Below, piece after piece: positions 16,246 to 24,846 of a stretch of DNA of 64,000 nt. How positions within the stretch are numbered: position 1 is the first letter of the stretch; each line of letters begins with the position of its first letter. Below the pieces are notes generated by a model. The model ran no database searches, was not told the DNA's origin, and saw nothing but the letters and a program-made list of their open reading frames with translations. A program made the translations under genes and the position numbers. Source of the stretch: Pseudomonas sp. 30_B (GTDB lineage Bacteria > Pseudomonadota > Gammaproteobacteria > Pseudomonadales > Pseudomonadaceae); assembly GCF_017491605.1 (NCBI RefSeq), contig NZ_JAFGYY010000011.1, positions 1 to 64,000 of the forward strand, written 5' to 3'.

Positions 16246-17121
16246 ATGACCGCCATCGAAGCACTCGAAGTCTTCCAGTCGATGAACTCGTCGCCCAACG
16301 CCCGCCTGGAGCGTTGCGCCGAGTTGGGCGACGGGCTGTCGGCGGCGATCTGGAGCAACAGCCACGACGCCCGCGACTACCACGCGCCCAGCCACCACAC
16401 GCTGTCGTGCTACCTCAATGACGGCACCGGCACCTTCCGCCGCGGCGCGCCGGGCAGCAAGGGCGCGCCGGACAAGTTGTGCGTGATGCCCGCCGGCTCC
16501 GAGTCGGCCTGGATCGTCAACGGCGACATCCGACTGGCCCACCTGTACATCGGCCAGGAACAGTTCGCCCTCGGCTGCATTCGCCTGCTGGACCGCGAGC
16601 CGCGCGAGCTGCAACTGCACGAACGGACCTTTCTCGACGATCCGCAGCAGGCCGCGCGTTTCCGCCAGCTGGTCAAGCTGGACTGGCAGGAGCCGGGCGA
16701 GCGCATCCGCACCAGCAGCGTGGCCCACGAGCTGATCGACCACCTGTTGCTCAACCAGGTGGGGTTGCGCGAGGGGCTGAAGCTCAAGGGGGGCCTGGCG
16801 CCGACGATGCGTCGGCGGGTGGCCGAGTACATCGAGCAGCGCCTGGACCAGCCGTTGTCTCTCGGCGAACTGGCGATGCAGACGGCGCTGTCGGAATACC
16901 ACTTCGCGCGGATGTTCCGCGAAAGCTTCGGGATGCCGCCGCACCAGTACGTGCTGGCCCGCCGCGTGGCCCTGGCGCAGCACCTGCTGCGCGATACCCG
17001 GCAGCCGTTGGCACAGGTGGCGCTGGCGTGCGGGTTCTCCAGTGCCAGTCATTTCGCCAACCGGTTCCGGTCGGTGGTGGGTGGGACGCCGGGGGAGTAT
17101 CGGGCGGCGTTTGAGGAGTGA
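16246..17121 (+). CDS. AraC-family transcriptional regulator
   Basis: A 291-residue protein with the double helix-turn-helix of AraC/XylS regulators in the last 100 residues (LAMQTALSEYHFARMFRESF, then LAQVALACGFSSASHFANRF). The N-terminal 180 residues are a cupin-like sensing domain without a recognisable ligand motif. It is divergent from the EamA transporter at 16109. Copies of TTGC at 16167, 16177 and 16186 in the shared region may belong to its site. The start has AGAGGAA 4 bases upstream. Confidence 0.88.
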   Translation: MTAIEALEVFQSMNSSPNARLERCAELGDGLSAAIWSNSHDARDYHAPSHHTLSCYLNDGTGTFRRGAPGSKGAPDKLCVMPAGSESAWIVNGDIRLAHLYIGQEQFALGCIRLLDREPRELQLHERTFLDDPQQAARFRQLVKLDWQEPGERIRTSSVAHELIDHLLLNQVGLREGLKLKGGLAPTMRRRVAEYIEQRLDQPLSLGELAMQTALSEYHFARMFRESFGMPPHQYVLARRVALAQHLLRDTRQPLAQVALACGFSSASHFANRFRSVVGGTPGEYRAAFEE

Positions 17122-17193
17122 GGCGCCAGCCGCATTTCCATGTGCATTACATGCACATGGCAGATGTGCCCGCTCTACGGCGAACGAGCGCCC

Positions 17194-17698
17194 CGTAGGA
17201 GCGGACTCCGTTCGCGATGTTCTTTGTAGGGCGAATAACGCCTCTGGCGTTATCCGCCGTATCGAGGTTAGGTGTTTCTGCGCCGCTTCGGCGTGTACTG
17301 AGGGATTTTATTTCGCCCCCTCGGGCGAGTTACTTCTTCCAAACGCCGAAGAAGTAACCAAGAAGGCTTGCCCCTGCATCCGGGTCCCGCTTCGCGGGAC
17401 TCCCCTCGCTCCATCGAAGTTTCAGGGGCACGCGTCGACGGGCCACCCCTGGCCCAACGACGCTCTCGCGGCATCCATGCCGCTCAACCCCTGAAACTCC
17501 GATTCCACTCGGCCTCCTGAAGGGGCGCCCGGAGTGCGCGGATGTTTCTCTGGAAGTCCTCAAGAGCTAAAGCCAGAGCATGGGGGCCGTCCCCGTAGGA
17601 GCGGACCTTGTCCGCGAAATCCCTCGCGGATGAATTCATTTTCACAGGGGAACACCTGTGCATTGCGCGTGCGTAGGAGCGGACTCCGTCCGCGATCA
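17194..17698 (-). repeat. Copy A of a 0.5-kb composite intergenic repeat
   Basis: Read on the minus strand, this block matches 36532-37059 along its whole length. In order: REP (17672-17698), REP pair (17594-17631), a core of about 300 bases, an ATAACGC-type hairpin (17226-17260) and a last REP (17194-17218). Within the core AGTTTCAGGGG and CCCCTGAAACT at about 17421-17500 form an inverted repeat, and two GC hairpins flank the CTCGGGCGAG stretch near 17320. Open frames in the core are of the kind often annotated as short hypothetical proteins in Pseudomonas; I regard them as non-coding. The block fills the gap 17122-17714. Confidence 0.85.
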
Positions 17699-17714
17699 GC
17701 CGATCAGGCCAGCG

Positions 17715-18038
17715 TCAGCCTATCACCGCCAAAACCCCGCCAATCACCGGCATCACCGCCGCCGTTGGCAACGTCCAACGCGGCCGCCAGGCCAGCAAGA
17801 GTACAAGAGCCGCACCCGCAATCATCAACAGGCACGCCCAATACACGACACCTAGCTCAATCCCCATGCGGTGAATCGCAAAGGCCAACGCCAACGCACC
17901 ATCCACCAGCGCGACACTCCGCAACAGAAGCACACGGACATCCGACGGCGCACTTCCGAACAGATCCCGGTGATGCCGAGCGAGCGACAGGCAGGCCGCC
18001 GCCAATGCCAGCAGGTTGAGACCAAAAACCAGTAACAT
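17715..18038 (-). CDS. DUF3325 membrane protein of the siderophore-uptake operon
   Basis: A 107-residue protein with four hydrophobic segments, starting MLLVFGLNLLALAAACLSLA with the ARHHRDLF element typical of DUF3325. Its ATG overlaps the stop of the PepSY gene (ATGA), so it is translated in coupling. Proteins of this family accompany PepSY and DUF3649 proteins beside siderophore receptors. The individual role is unknown. Confidence 0.8.
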   Translation of the reverse strand: MLLVFGLNLLALAAACLSLARHHRDLFGSAPSDVRVLLLRSVALVDGALALAFAIHRMGIELGVVYWACLLMIAGAALVLLLAWRPRWTLPTAAVMPVIGGVLAVIG

Positions 18039-19561
18039 CAGGCGAACTCCTCGGTACGGCCACGACGCACACGCACGGGCTCGGCGCGTTCCCGGCCCAG
18101 GCACCAGGCCAGGAAGGCGCACAGTACGCCCGTCACCAGAAAACCAAGCTCGACACCCGCCATCAACCAGTCACCCTCGGCGATACGGGTTGTCAGTCGG
18201 CCGGGCTCGGGCCCGAACAGGCCAAGTACCGGCAGCAACAGTGCCAACGCGGCCAGCGCGCCGCACTGCTCGCGAGCCATGCCCCGCCCGCCGCGACGCC
18301 ACAGCGCATGGGCCAGCGCCAGCAGCCAGGCCACCACGAACGCCGTCGCCTCCCAGCGCTCACGGCCTATCATCCCGGCCGGCAGCAGTCGCGACGCCGC
18401 CAACAGCGCCAGCGAGGCCAACGGCAGGCCGCCGCACACCGCGCCATTGAGTACCCGCACCACTGCTACGCCCCGGTGGCTGCGCGCCTCGCGCTTGCTC
18501 ACCCAGACCTGCAGCCCACCGAAGACCATGGCGCATCCCACCAGGCCGAGGACGAAATACATCACCCGCAGCAGATGATTGCCGAACTGCGCCATGTGCA
18601 GCCCGGTCAGCCAGGCGTAGGTGTGATAGCCGGGGGTATAGGGCGGCTGCACATGCAGCAGCGCGCCGGTGCCGGAGTCGAACGACACCGTGCGCTGGTC
18701 GTTCACCATGCTGCGGTCCACCGCCCGGCGCACCTGGACCATCGCCGCGGCGTCATTGGGATGCTCGACGTTGATCCAGCCTACGGCGCTGTCGTCGCCC
18801 CAGGCCTCGCGCGCCTTGAGGATCATGCGATCGATGGACTTCGGCGGCTTGGCCGGCTTGCCCAGCTCCTCGCGCTCGAAAGCCCCCTGTACTTCATGCT
18901 CGAAGCGCTCCATGTCGTTCTTGTAGGCGGCCTGGATGCCGGCGGTCATATAGAAGGTGATGAAGATCGCCAGCCCCGTGTAGGCCATCAGCAGGTGGAA
19001 CGGCAGGCCGAGTACGCCCAGCACATTGTGCGCATCGAGCCAGGCACGCTGCCTGGCAGCCTTCGGCCGCAGGGTGAAGAAGTCCTTGAAGATGCGCCGG
19101 TGCACTATCACCCCGCTGACCAGCGCCACCAGCATGAACAGGCCGGCCACGCCGACCACGTAAAGCCCGATGATGCCGCCATGCAGTTCGTAGTGCAGCT
19201 CGAAGAAGAAGTTGCCGCCGACGGTGCGCGGCAGCACCTCGCCGCTCCGCGCATCGACCAGGAAGGACTGGAACTCGCCCACGCCTTCCGGCTCCCAGCC
19301 CGCGGTCCAATAAGGCATGCGCTCGCTCGGCGGCAGCATCCAGTAACCATGGGTCCGGGGCGCGCGTTCGACGATCAGGTCGCGGACCTGGTCGGCGCCC
19401 ACCTGGATCGACTCCAGCGGCTGCAGTTGCGGCAGCATCCAGCGGGTCAGCTCCTTGTCGAACACCGCGAGGGTGCCGGAGAACAGCACCACGAACAGAA
19501 CCCAGCTGACCAGCAGGCCACTCCAGGTGTGCAGCCCGGACATGGATTGGCGCAGGCTCAT
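18038..19561 (-). CDS. PepSY-domain inner membrane protein, putative siderophore-iron reductase
   Basis: A 507-residue protein. An N-terminal membrane helix (about 12-35) leads into a periplasmic PepSY-type domain, then further helix pairs near 140-160, 190-212, 345-365 and 385-500. Conserved histidines flank the helices (HTWSG near 11, ELHYELHGG near 123, GLHMAQFGNH near 322), as in the heme-bearing FoxB family of siderophore reductases. Such proteins release iron from imported siderophores in the periplasm. Coupled by ATGA overlaps to DUF3649 upstream and DUF3325 downstream. Function is inferred from family and neighbours. Confidence 0.78.
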   Translation of the reverse strand: MSLRQSMSGLHTWSGLLVSWVLFVVLFSGTLAVFDKELTRWMLPQLQPLESIQVGADQVRDLIVERAPRTHGYWMLPPSERMPYWTAGWEPEGVGEFQSFLVDARSGEVLPRTVGGNFFFELHYELHGGIIGLYVVGVAGLFMLVALVSGVIVHRRIFKDFFTLRPKAARQRAWLDAHNVLGVLGLPFHLLMAYTGLAIFITFYMTAGIQAAYKNDMERFEHEVQGAFEREELGKPAKPPKSIDRMILKAREAWGDDSAVGWINVEHPNDAAAMVQVRRAVDRSMVNDQRTVSFDSGTGALLHVQPPYTPGYHTYAWLTGLHMAQFGNHLLRVMYFVLGLVGCAMVFGGLQVWVSKREARSHRGVAVVRVLNGAVCGGLPLASLALLAASRLLPAGMIGRERWEATAFVVAWLLALAHALWRRGGRGMAREQCGALAALALLLPVLGLFGPEPGRLTTRIAEGDWLMAGVELGFLVTGVLCAFLAWCLGRERAEPVRVRRGRTEEFA

Positions 19562-19872
19562 GGGCGCACTCCATAACCGGCGGGAAGAAAAGCCGCCAGC
19601 CCGAGCACGAGGCTCAGCGCTGCCGGCACCCAGACGGCACGCCAGGGGCTGCGAGCACCAAAGGCGTAGAGGATCGCCGCGACCCAGACGATGAAGCAGG
19701 CCAGGCTGGCCAGGGACACGCGGTCCGGACGCGACATCGGCAGGTAGACACTGAGGAAGGCCGTGGCGCTGTAGGCCAGGGCGTAACCGCCGACCACGGC
19801 GCTCAGGATGCGCGCGGTGATGGCGCCGGCCTGGGTACCGCTCCAGCCTTGGGAGCGCGGAGAAGCAGACAT
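19558..19872 (-). CDS. DUF3649 membrane protein, first gene of the PepSY operon
   Basis: A 104-residue protein with three hydrophobic segments (about residues 20-40, 50-68, 76-98). The pattern ILSAVVGGYALAY followed by PMSRPDRV is characteristic of DUF3649, a family linked to iron uptake. It overlaps the PepSY gene by ATGA. A candidate Fur box lies 66 bases upstream of its start. Confidence 0.8.
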   Translation of the reverse strand: MSASPRSQGWSGTQAGAITARILSAVVGGYALAYSATAFLSVYLPMSRPDRVSLASLACFIVWVAAILYAFGARSPWRAVWVPAALSLVLGLAAFLPAGYGVRP

Positions 19873-19937
19873 GCGGGTGAATCCTGCGAAGCCTCCCGGG
19901 CGGTTCCCTGGAGGCGTGATTGAAAAGCAGAATTATA

Positions 19938-19952
19938 TGATATTGCTTCTCA
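19938..19952 (-). promoter_or_regulatory. Candidate Fur box of the DUF3649-PepSY-DUF3325 operon
   Basis: On the minus strand TGAGAAGCAATATCA matches the 7-1-7 Fur consensus TGATAAT-n-ATTATCA at 11 of 14 positions, in an AT-rich patch of an otherwise GC-rich region. Confidence 0.5.
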
Positions 19953-19963
19953 ATTAAAAGAAA

Positions 19964-20551
19964 TCAGTCGGTATCTTTGTCAGCAGCTGTGTCGGCTATC
20001 CGCTGCACAGCATAGGCCCCGCTGACGTCCATGGCCCGCAGCAGGCGCCCCATTACCCGGTCGGCTTCGACGGTGAGTCCCGCCGGTGGATCATGCGGCA
20101 GAATGCGTGACTGGCCAGGAAGCAGCTCCACGGCGGCGACCACATTGCCCTGCTCGAACAGGTATTCGTAGATCAGCAGATGATCCGGCCCTGGCAGGTC
20201 CTTGAAATCGGCGATCCGCCGCAGCACGTTGAGCGCACCGATCACCCACTCGCGGCTTTCGGCGAATTCCAGTACCGCCAGGGTCCAGGCCTGGGTCGCC
20301 TCGTCATAGTGGTTCCAGGCCGGCGAGCGCAGGTGCCGGCTCCAGCCGTCGACCCAGGCCTGCGCCGTGGTGCCCTGCCCCAGTTCGCACAGCTCGTTCC
20401 AGGTCATGTTTCCTCGCCAACGCCGGTTGATATCGAGCCATTGCTCGAAGTCGTCGAAGCAGGCCGCCGAGTCCGCCTCGCTGTGCAGGAAAGCCTCGAG
20501 ATTCGGTCGGCTGATGGCGACCTTCAGATACAGCTGGCACGGCTGGGCCAT
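19964..20551 (-). CDS. Unknown soluble protein in the iron-uptake island
   Basis: A 195-residue acidic protein without signal peptide or membrane segment. It is rich in Trp (for instance WLDINRRWRGNMTW near 38-51) and mostly helical by eye. I do not recognise a family. It is preceded by GAGGA at a good distance and, 19 bases before the start, by a candidate Fur box. It lies between the PepSY operon and the TonB receptor, all on the same strand. It could be an iron-starvation protein or a bystander. Confidence 0.65.
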   Translation of the reverse strand: MAQPCQLYLKVAISRPNLEAFLHSEADSAACFDDFEQWLDINRRWRGNMTWNELCELGQGTTAQAWVDGWSRHLRSPAWNHYDEATQAWTLAVLEFAESREWVIGALNVLRRIADFKDLPGPDHLLIYEYLFEQGNVVAAVELLPGQSRILPHDPPAGLTVEADRVMGRLLRAMDVSGAYAVQRIADTAADKDTD

Positions 20552-20569
20552 GGAAAATCCTCAGTTTTC

Positions 20570-20584
20570 TAATCATCGTTATCA
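20570..20584 (-). promoter_or_regulatory. Candidate Fur box upstream of the unknown protein
   Basis: On the minus strand TGATAACGATGATTA fits the 7-1-7 Fur pattern at 11 of 14 positions. It is unusually close to the start codon, so it would cover the transcript start or leader. Confidence 0.4.
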
Positions 20585-20780
20585 CCCCGAGGTACCCGTA
20601 GCCGGGGCGCTGAAGCGATTATCCTAGAGCCTCGCAGCCGCCCGACTTATCCACTCTTTTTGCCCGTGAAGTCATCTCTTTCCGATCAACACGTACGACC
20701 GTTCAAAATCCCTACAGCCCGTCCCACATACACATCCACATAGCTGGAGCCGTGGCAGATCGCCATGTCGGGCTGCCTGC

Positions 20781-23225
20781 TTACCAGCGGTAGGTCGCGG
20801 TCCCGGTGACGATGCGACCGTTGCCGTAGATGCAGCGGGTGGCGTCGTAGCAGCCGGCGATGTACTCGCGGTCGGTGAGGTTGGTGGCGTTGACCGCGAA
20901 GCGCCAGGGGCCGGTCTCGTAGTGCACGGCGGCGTCGAGCAGGGTGTAACTGGGCACGTTCAGCGAGTTGTCCGGGGCCCCCGGGCTGCGGCCGTTGTAG
21001 CGGGCACCGGCGGCGAATCCGAGCCCCTTCAGCTCGCCGTCGCGCAATGTGTAGTCGGCCCACAGCGAGGCCAGGTTGCGCGGGGTCGGGATGCTGACCG
21101 GCGTCTTGCCGTCGCTGGCGTCATTGGCCTGGGTGATCTTCACGTCCTGGTAGGTGTAGGTCGCGACCAGGTTCAGCGCGTCGCTGAGGCTCGCCACGCC
21201 CTCCAGCTCCAGGCCACGGGAACGCACCTCGCCGGTCTGCACGTTGCTGTTGACGTGGCTCGGGTCCGGATCGGGGGTGACCACGTCGCGCTGGGTGATC
21301 TCGAACACCGCGGCGGTCACCGAGCTGTCCGAGCCCGTGGGCTGGAACTTCACGCCCGCCTCGTACTGCCTGGCCTTGGTCGGGTCGAAGGGTTTGCCGT
21401 AGTAGTCGGTGCCGGCATTGGGCGTGAAGCCCTCGCTGTAGCTGACGTAGGGCGCCAGGCCGTTGTCGGCGAGATAGACCAGTCCGACCCGGCCGCTGAA
21501 GGCTTCGTCCTTCTGGCTGGCATGGCTGCTGCTCGTCGTGCTGCGGGTGTCGGTGGTGGAACTGGCCCAGTCGTAGCGGCCGCCCAGGGACAGCACCCAG
21601 TGGTCGTCGAAGTGCAGTTGGTCCTGCAGGTACAGGCCGGTCTGGCGCTGGATCTGGTCAGTGTAGGTCCAGTCGTCCGGGGTGAAGGCGGACGGGTCCA
21701 CCGGGCCGTAGGACGGGCCGCCGTAGAGGTCCAGCGGCGTGGTCAGCACGTAGGCCTGCGGGTCCTCGGTCTTCTGCCGTTGCCAGTCCAGGCCGAGCAG
21801 CAGGGTGTGGCGTAGCCAGCCGGTGTTGAAGTCAGCCTGGGCCTGGTTGTCCAGGGTCCAGCGGGTGTATTCGGGGTTCTCGATACCGGCATAGCGCAGC
21901 AGTGTGCGGTCGTCGCCGCCTTCCATGCCCCAGTAGCCGGTGGTGCCGACGCCGTAGACCATGTTGTCGTTCAGATCGAGATGGGCGTAACGCAGGTTCT
22001 GGCGAATCTGCCAGACGTCGTTCAGACGCGTCTCGAACTCGTAGCCGAGGCTGTATTGCTCCTTCTCGTACCTGGAGAAATGCTTGTCGCCGGTGAACAG
22101 GCTGCGGCGGATCCTGCCGTAGGGGCTGTGTTCCACCGTGCCCACCGCCGGCAGGAAGTTGTCCTGGGCGTTGGTGTCGTCCTTCAGGTAGCTGGCCATG
22201 ACGGTCAGGCGGGTATCCTCGTCCGGCTGCCAGCTCAGAGACGGTGCCAGGGCCAGGCGCTTGTCTTCCCAGGGTGTATCGCGGATGTCGCCCTCGTGGC
22301 CGACCATCACCACGCGGTAGCTCCACACCCCGGCGTCATCCAGCGCGCCAGTGCTGTCGAGGCCCAGTTGCTTGCGCGCGTCACTGCCGTACTGCACCTG
22401 GATTTCGTGGCTGGCGATGGGGCTCGGGCGCTTCGACACCTGGTTGATCACCCCGCCCGGATCGCCCTGGCCGTAGAGCACGCCGGCCGGGCCGCGCAGT
22501 ACTTCGACGCGCTCCAGCATGTAAGGGTCGACCATCCAGCTGGCGAGGTTGATGGTGTTGGGCAGCTGCAGGCCGTCCTGGTAGGTGGTGGGCGAAAAGC
22601 CGCGAATCACGGTGTACCAGTCCGAGCGGTTGTTGGAGCCGTAGGACGACACGCCCGGCGTGTAGCGCAACGCCTCGTTCACCGAGTGCACGGCCTGGGC
22701 CTCCATGCGCTCGCGGGTCACCACGGAGATGGACTGCGGCGTCTCGTGGATCGGCGTATCGGTCTTGGTCGCGGTAACGCTGCGCCTGGCCACGTAGCCC
22801 TGCACCGGGCCCTTGGGGTCTTCCTCCGTCTGGCCCGTAATGGTCTGTGCGTTCATTTCCAGCGCGCCTTCGGTGGCACTGCGTTGCAGACGGTAGCTGC
22901 CGTCTGCGCTGGCCTCGGCGGACAAGCCGCTGCCGGACAGCAGCACGGCAAACCCGGCGTCCACCGAATAGTCGCCAGCCAGCCCCTGGCTGCCGAGGCC
23001 ACGGGTCAGCGCCGGATCGAAGCTCAGCAGCACGCCGGCCTGACGCGCGTAGGCATTCAGCGCATCCTCCAGGCTGCCGGCGGGTACGCTGAAGTGCTGC
23101 GCGGAGGACGCGGCCAGGACGGAAGAGCAAGGCAGGAGCAGCGGCAGGCTGGCGGCCAGGCCGAGCGCGGCGATGCGCAGGGCGTGAGACAGCGGACGCT
23201 GGCGCGCGGTGGGGACGGCGGGCAT
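20781..23225 (-). CDS. TonB-dependent siderophore receptor with N-terminal signalling (STN) domain
   Basis: An 814-residue outer membrane receptor. The signal peptide is at about 1-38. An STN domain follows (about 42-115, containing LEDALNAYARQAGVLLSFDP), then the plug (about 160-290, with ETPQSISVVTRERM and a VLYGQGDPGGVIN motif), then the beta-barrel ending in the outer-membrane signal Tyr-Arg-Trp. The form is that of the FpvA/FoxA/FiuA siderophore receptors, which take up ferric hydroxamates or pyoverdines. The STN domain normally signals through a FecR/FecI pair; the only such pair here is at 28283-29763. The particular siderophore cannot be read from sequence. Confidence 0.9.
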   Translation of the reverse strand: MPAVPTARQRPLSHALRIAALGLAASLPLLLPCSSVLAASSAQHFSVPAGSLEDALNAYARQAGVLLSFDPALTRGLGSQGLAGDYSVDAGFAVLLSGSGLSAEASADGSYRLQRSATEGALEMNAQTITGQTEEDPKGPVQGYVARRSVTATKTDTPIHETPQSISVVTRERMEAQAVHSVNEALRYTPGVSSYGSNNRSDWYTVIRGFSPTTYQDGLQLPNTINLASWMVDPYMLERVEVLRGPAGVLYGQGDPGGVINQVSKRPSPIASHEIQVQYGSDARKQLGLDSTGALDDAGVWSYRVVMVGHEGDIRDTPWEDKRLALAPSLSWQPDEDTRLTVMASYLKDDTNAQDNFLPAVGTVEHSPYGRIRRSLFTGDKHFSRYEKEQYSLGYEFETRLNDVWQIRQNLRYAHLDLNDNMVYGVGTTGYWGMEGGDDRTLLRYAGIENPEYTRWTLDNQAQADFNTGWLRHTLLLGLDWQRQKTEDPQAYVLTTPLDLYGGPSYGPVDPSAFTPDDWTYTDQIQRQTGLYLQDQLHFDDHWVLSLGGRYDWASSTTDTRSTTSSSHASQKDEAFSGRVGLVYLADNGLAPYVSYSEGFTPNAGTDYYGKPFDPTKARQYEAGVKFQPTGSDSSVTAAVFEITQRDVVTPDPDPSHVNSNVQTGEVRSRGLELEGVASLSDALNLVATYTYQDVKITQANDASDGKTPVSIPTPRNLASLWADYTLRDGELKGLGFAAGARYNGRSPGAPDNSLNVPSYTLLDAAVHYETGPWRFAVNATNLTDREYIAGCYDATRCIYGNGRIVTGTATYRW

Positions 23226-23311
23226 GGAATTTCCTTGTGCAGATCAAGCGGGACTGCACAGAGGCCGAACGACGAAGCAAAACCTGCAGGCCGATCTAAA
23301 AAATTTTTCTG

Positions 23312-24709
23312 TCAGCGCGTGCGCGCCGCGTCCATGGCCCGTTCCAGCCCCTCGAACACCCGTGGCGACAGGCACTGGGCGACGTTGAAGCGCAGGAAGC
23401 CGGTGGCGCTCTGGCTGAGGCTGAAGACGTTGCCCGGCGCCAGCACCAGGTTGTCCGCCAGCGCCGCGCGGGACACCTCGGCGGCATCCAGCCCGCCCGG
23501 CAGGCTGGCCCAGATGAACACCCCGCCGCGCGGCTCCAGCCAGGGCTGGATATCCAGCGCGCGCAGGCGCTGCAGCGTCTCGCCCATGGCGTCGGCGAGG
23601 CGTGCGCGCAGGCTGTCCAGATGCCGGCGGTAGCTGCCCTTGCGCAGCAACTCATGGAGCATTTCCGCGCTGAACGGACTGTTGCCGAAGCTGGTGGCCA
23701 GCTTCAGGTCCACCAGGCGCTCGCACCATTCGGGCTTGGTGGCGATGTAGCCGCAGCGCACCGAGGCCGACAGCGTCTTGGAGAAGCTGCCGACCTGGAT
23801 CACCCGCTCCAGCCCGTCGAAGGCCGACAGGCGCGGCGCGCTCTCGTGCTCGAAGTCGCCGAAGATGTCGTCCTCGACGATCAGCAGGTCATGGACCTCG
23901 GCCAGCTTCAGCAGGCGATGGGCGACCAGCGGCGAAAGCACCGCGCCGGTGGGGTTATGGAAGGCCGAATTGGTGATGTACAGGCGCGGCCGGTGCTGCT
24001 CCAGCAGGCTCGCCATGGCGGCCACGTCCGGCCCGGTCGGCGTATAGGGCACGCCGATCACCTGCACGCGGTGGGCACGCAGCAGGGCCTGGAAGTTGAA
24101 GTAGCCAGGGTCGTCCACCAGTACGCAATCGCCCGGCTCCAGCAGGAAGCGGCAGACCAGGTCGATGGCCTGCGTACCGTTATCGGTGAGCACCACCTGC
24201 TGCGGGCCGACCGGCACGCCGTAATCCGCCAGGCGCCGCGCCAGTTGCTCGCGCAGGCCGGAATGGCCGTAGGGGCGGCCGTACTCCAGCAGGCTTGATT
24301 GCGGCGCCCGGGCGATCTGTCGCAGCGCGCGGCGCAGTTCGTCTTCCGGCAACCAGGACGGCGGCAGCCAGCCGCAGCCAGGCTTGAGCGAGGTGTCGGC
24401 GGCTTCCAGCGACTGACGGGATATCCACAGGGGATCGATGCTGCGGTCCAGGGCCGGGCTGATCTCCGCCAGCGACAGGGGCGGCGCATGGCCGCTGACA
24501 TAGAAGCCGGAGCCGCGCCGGGCGGCGATCACTCCATCGGCAGCGAGGCGGTCATAGGCCTCGACCACCGTGGTCTTGGACACCTCCAACTGTTCGGCCA
24601 ACTGGCGGATCGACGGCAGCCGCTCCCCTGGCACCAGCGCCCGTGCAGCCAGGCGCTCGCGCACATGGTGCATCACCGAATCGACCCGCGTGCTCTTTGG
24701 CCTGCCCAT
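23312..24709 (-). CDS. MocR-type regulator (GntR helix-turn-helix fused to aminotransferase)
   Basis: A 465-residue protein. The N-terminal winged helix (about 15-75, with LPSIRQLAEQLEVSKTTVVE) is joined to a class I aminotransferase-like domain (about 110-460), in which SFSKTLSASVR carries the PLP-binding Lys. MocR regulators use PLP as cofactor and control amine, vitamin B6 or transporter genes. Divergent from the DMT transporter at 24847; paired direct repeats lie between them. Confidence 0.88.
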   Translation of the reverse strand: MGRPKSTRVDSVMHHVRERLAARALVPGERLPSIRQLAEQLEVSKTTVVEAYDRLAADGVIAARRGSGFYVSGHAPPLSLAEISPALDRSIDPLWISRQSLEAADTSLKPGCGWLPPSWLPEDELRRALRQIARAPQSSLLEYGRPYGHSGLREQLARRLADYGVPVGPQQVVLTDNGTQAIDLVCRFLLEPGDCVLVDDPGYFNFQALLRAHRVQVIGVPYTPTGPDVAAMASLLEQHRPRLYITNSAFHNPTGAVLSPLVAHRLLKLAEVHDLLIVEDDIFGDFEHESAPRLSAFDGLERVIQVGSFSKTLSASVRCGYIATKPEWCERLVDLKLATSFGNSPFSAEMLHELLRKGSYRRHLDSLRARLADAMGETLQRLRALDIQPWLEPRGGVFIWASLPGGLDAAEVSRAALADNLVLAPGNVFSLSQSATGFLRFNVAQCLSPRVFEGLERAMDAARTR

Positions 24710-24735
24710 GCTGCCCTCACCTGCCCAGGATAATG

Positions 24736-24776
24736 TGTACCGGAATAATTTACGGACAGTTTGCGAAAATTGTACC
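24736..24776. promoter_or_regulatory. Candidate MocR operator: direct repeat TGTACC
   Basis: TGTACC at 24736-24741 and 24771-24776 is repeated in the same orientation, starts 35 bases apart, in AT-rich DNA between the divergent MocR and transporter genes. Two direct repeats with a spacer of about three helical turns are typical of MocR sites such as those of GabR. Confidence 0.5.
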
Positions 24777-24846
24777 TTTCTGTCACTGGCCGCTCGGCGG
24801 GTCCCGGCGCATCCTCGATGCTCGCTCTCCTGCTGGATGGACCATC

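Noticed and set aside
17268..17563. Short open frames in the core of repeat copy A that read like recurrent Pseudomonas hypothetical proteins
   Set aside because: They lie inside a repeat full of hairpins, lack ribosome sites and are disrupted differently in copy B.
23226..23311. Fur box or FecI-type promoter between the MocR stop region and the TonB receptor
   Set aside because: An AT-rich stretch exists near 23296-23310, but neither TGATAAT half-sites nor a GGAAAT/TGTC promoter pair with proper spacing can be seen.
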